A stretch of 64,000 nucleotides of DNA, from the NCBI GenBank assembly GCA_904063045.1, contig CAJFCJ010000028.1, positions 310,001 to 374,000 of the forward strand. The letters run 5' to 3'. This document shows positions 63,255 through 64,000 of the stretch, one piece after another. Both the position numbers and the translations under genes were made by a program. The notes below the pieces were generated by a model, which did no database searches, was not told the origin of the DNA, and worked only from the letters and a program-made list of their open reading frames with translations. Each line of letters starts with the position of its first letter. The stretch's first letter is position 1. Source of the stretch: Dimorphilus gyrociliatus (lineage: Eukaryota; Annelida; Polychaeta; Dinophilidae).

Positions 63255-63348
63255 GGCTTCGTAGCTCAGTGGTTAGAGCACTGGTCTCGTAACAAGTCAG
63301 CGAGACAAGGTAAACCAGGGGTCGCGAGTTCGAATCTCGCCGAGGCCT
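63255..63348 (+). tRNA. tRNA-Thr(CGU) with intron
   Basis: The cloverleaf folds cleanly. The acceptor is GGCTTCG/CGAGGCC with discriminator T, the D arm is GCTC/GAGC, and the anticodon stem CTGGT pairs with ACCAG. The anticodon CGT is at 63288-63290 and the T arm is GCGAG/CTCGC with TTCGAAT. A 21-nt intron follows position 37 (63292-63312). Its CGAGAC (63301-63306) is fully complementary to GTCTCG, which overlaps the anticodon, as in classical pre-tRNA introns. An intron in tRNA-Thr(CGU) is uncommon. Confidence 0.92.
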
Positions 63349-63351
63349 ACC

Positions 63352-63357
63352 TTTTTT
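63352..63357 (+). terminator. Pol III terminator of tRNA-Thr
   Basis: A run of six T residues begins four bases after the tRNA 3' end. Confidence 0.85.
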
Positions 63358-64000
63358 CTTCGCTCTTCACCGCAATTTTTTATATATAATTAATTAAATT
63401 TTATATCGTATATAGAGAGAACTTTATGTTAGATACTTTGATAATAATAAGTAATGATTATATTTTTAATTTATCGACCTATAGATGGCGCTGTTAAGGT
63501 CTTATTGGAAAGGCTATTAATTAGGTTATTAAATTTTGATATGCTCTTTCCTACTGGAAATTATTTATTTCAATAGTTTTTTGTTTAATTTTTTATTCGA
63601 TATTCGAAAGAAAATCAGTTTAAATGATTAATCCAATTAAATTAACAGATGGCGTCGCTAACGAAGGCGGGAAAAATTAATATTTGAAAGAGTATGAACA
63701 TAAACTCTCCTGATGATTGTTAACATATATCTAGTTGACAGTCACATGGCAAACATTTAAACAAACGAAAAGGTATGAATAAATTAGTAGTCCAACAATC
63801 ACGGACCGATTTCCTCTTGTCGATTTTTTCAATTCGTCCCAGTTTAATTAAACACGTTATAATTATTGAGGCGCCAACAGCAAAAAACAAAAAAAAAAGA
63901 AGAAAAAAAAAAAAAATCAATATTTTAGGAAATATTCGTCACGCATCAATCGTTGAAATACTCATGAAAAATGGAAAGGAACAAATTGAAAAAAAATTTT
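63358..64000. other. Window end: possible promoter region
   Basis: No gene is recognisable. AGATGGCG occurs at 63483-63490 and 63648-63655, and GGCGGGAAAA (an E2F-type site) at 63666-63675. This arrangement looks like a housekeeping promoter for a gene beyond the window edge. The A-rich run at 63888-63917 produces a meaningless minus-strand frame. Confidence 0.4.

Noticed and set aside
63195-63389. 64-codon + strand frame containing VAQWLEHWSR
   Set aside because: It is the translation of the tRNA-Thr gene, a well-known type of false protein from tRNA sequence.

Overview
The window is nuclear DNA of an animal with a compact, AT-rich genome. Genes are split by short GT-AG introns (mostly about 45-120 nt). 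tRNA genes carry introns, a histone mRNA ends in the metazoan stem-loop, and the proteins (RSF1, ATAD2, WASHC2/FAM21, RGS9BP-like, cation-dependent mannose-6-phosphate receptor-like, DDA1, Ku80 with a DNA-PKcs-type tail) are typical of bilaterians that keep an ancestral gene set. A small-genome spiralian such as a meiofaunal annelid would fit, but that is inference; the species cannot be read from the sequence. I see no prokaryotic, viral or CRISPR element and no intact transposon.

Layout. 1-6.75 kb: no convincing gene; simple repeats, a possible promoter (~1.7 kb) and a possible HTH-like coding fragment (~2.2 kb). 6.76-7.86 kb: tetraspanin (+). 9.24-9.71 kb: small unknown hydrophobic protein (-). 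10.1-14.7 kb: RSF1 (+). 15.0-20.3 kb: ATAD2 (-). 22.65 kb: intron-containing tRNA-Ile(UAU) (-). 24.4-27.2 kb: casein kinase 1 delta/epsilon (+). 27.2-31.3 kb: gene-free. 31.3-32.3 kb: RGS9BP-like membrane anchor (+). 32.6-33.6 kb: mannose-6-phosphate receptor-like (+). 33.8-37.5 kb: mitochondrial Lon protease (-). 37.8-40.2 kb: NPL4 (+). 40.4-41.8 kb: NUBP1 (-). 42.1-44.0 kb: serine hydroxymethyltransferase (+). 44.7-45.3 kb: SPSB3-like (-). 46.4-48.5 kb: COP9 signalosome subunit 2 (-). 48.7-50.3 kb: DDA1 (+). 50.3-53.0 kb: gene-free. 53.1-53.65 kb: histone H1 (+). 54.1-59.5 kb: WASHC2 (-). 59.9-62.9 kb: Ku80 (+). 63.26 kb: intron-containing tRNA-Thr(CGU) (+). 63.35-64 kb: probable promoter of a gene outside the window.

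Organisation. Strands alternate, giving five head-to-head pairs separated by 212-389 bp (unknown/RSF1, LONP1/NPLOC4, NUBP1/SHMT, COPS2/DDA1, WASHC2/XRCC5) and several tail-to-tail pairs. These pairs probably share bidirectional promoters, some with recognisable elements (CCAAT, E2F, YY1/TISU, ACCGGT repeats, CACGTG boxes). Functionally the window is mostly housekeeping: chromatin (RSF1, ATAD2, H1), DNA repair (Ku80), protein quality control and ubiquitin pathways (LONP1, NPLOC4, SPSB3, COPS2, DDA1), endosome/lysosome traffic (WASHC2, M6PR-like), Fe-S and one-carbon metabolism (NUBP1, SHMT).

I did not find a clearly new molecular system. The most interesting signals are the run SPSB3-COPS2-DDA1, all cullin-RING ligase components, with COPS2 and DDA1 divergently paired; repeated promoter motifs shared by unrelated pairs; an unidentified conserved-looking small membrane protein; a receptor tail with an apparent sorting-motif swap; and a short C-terminal RSF1 motif that seems to be conserved to human.
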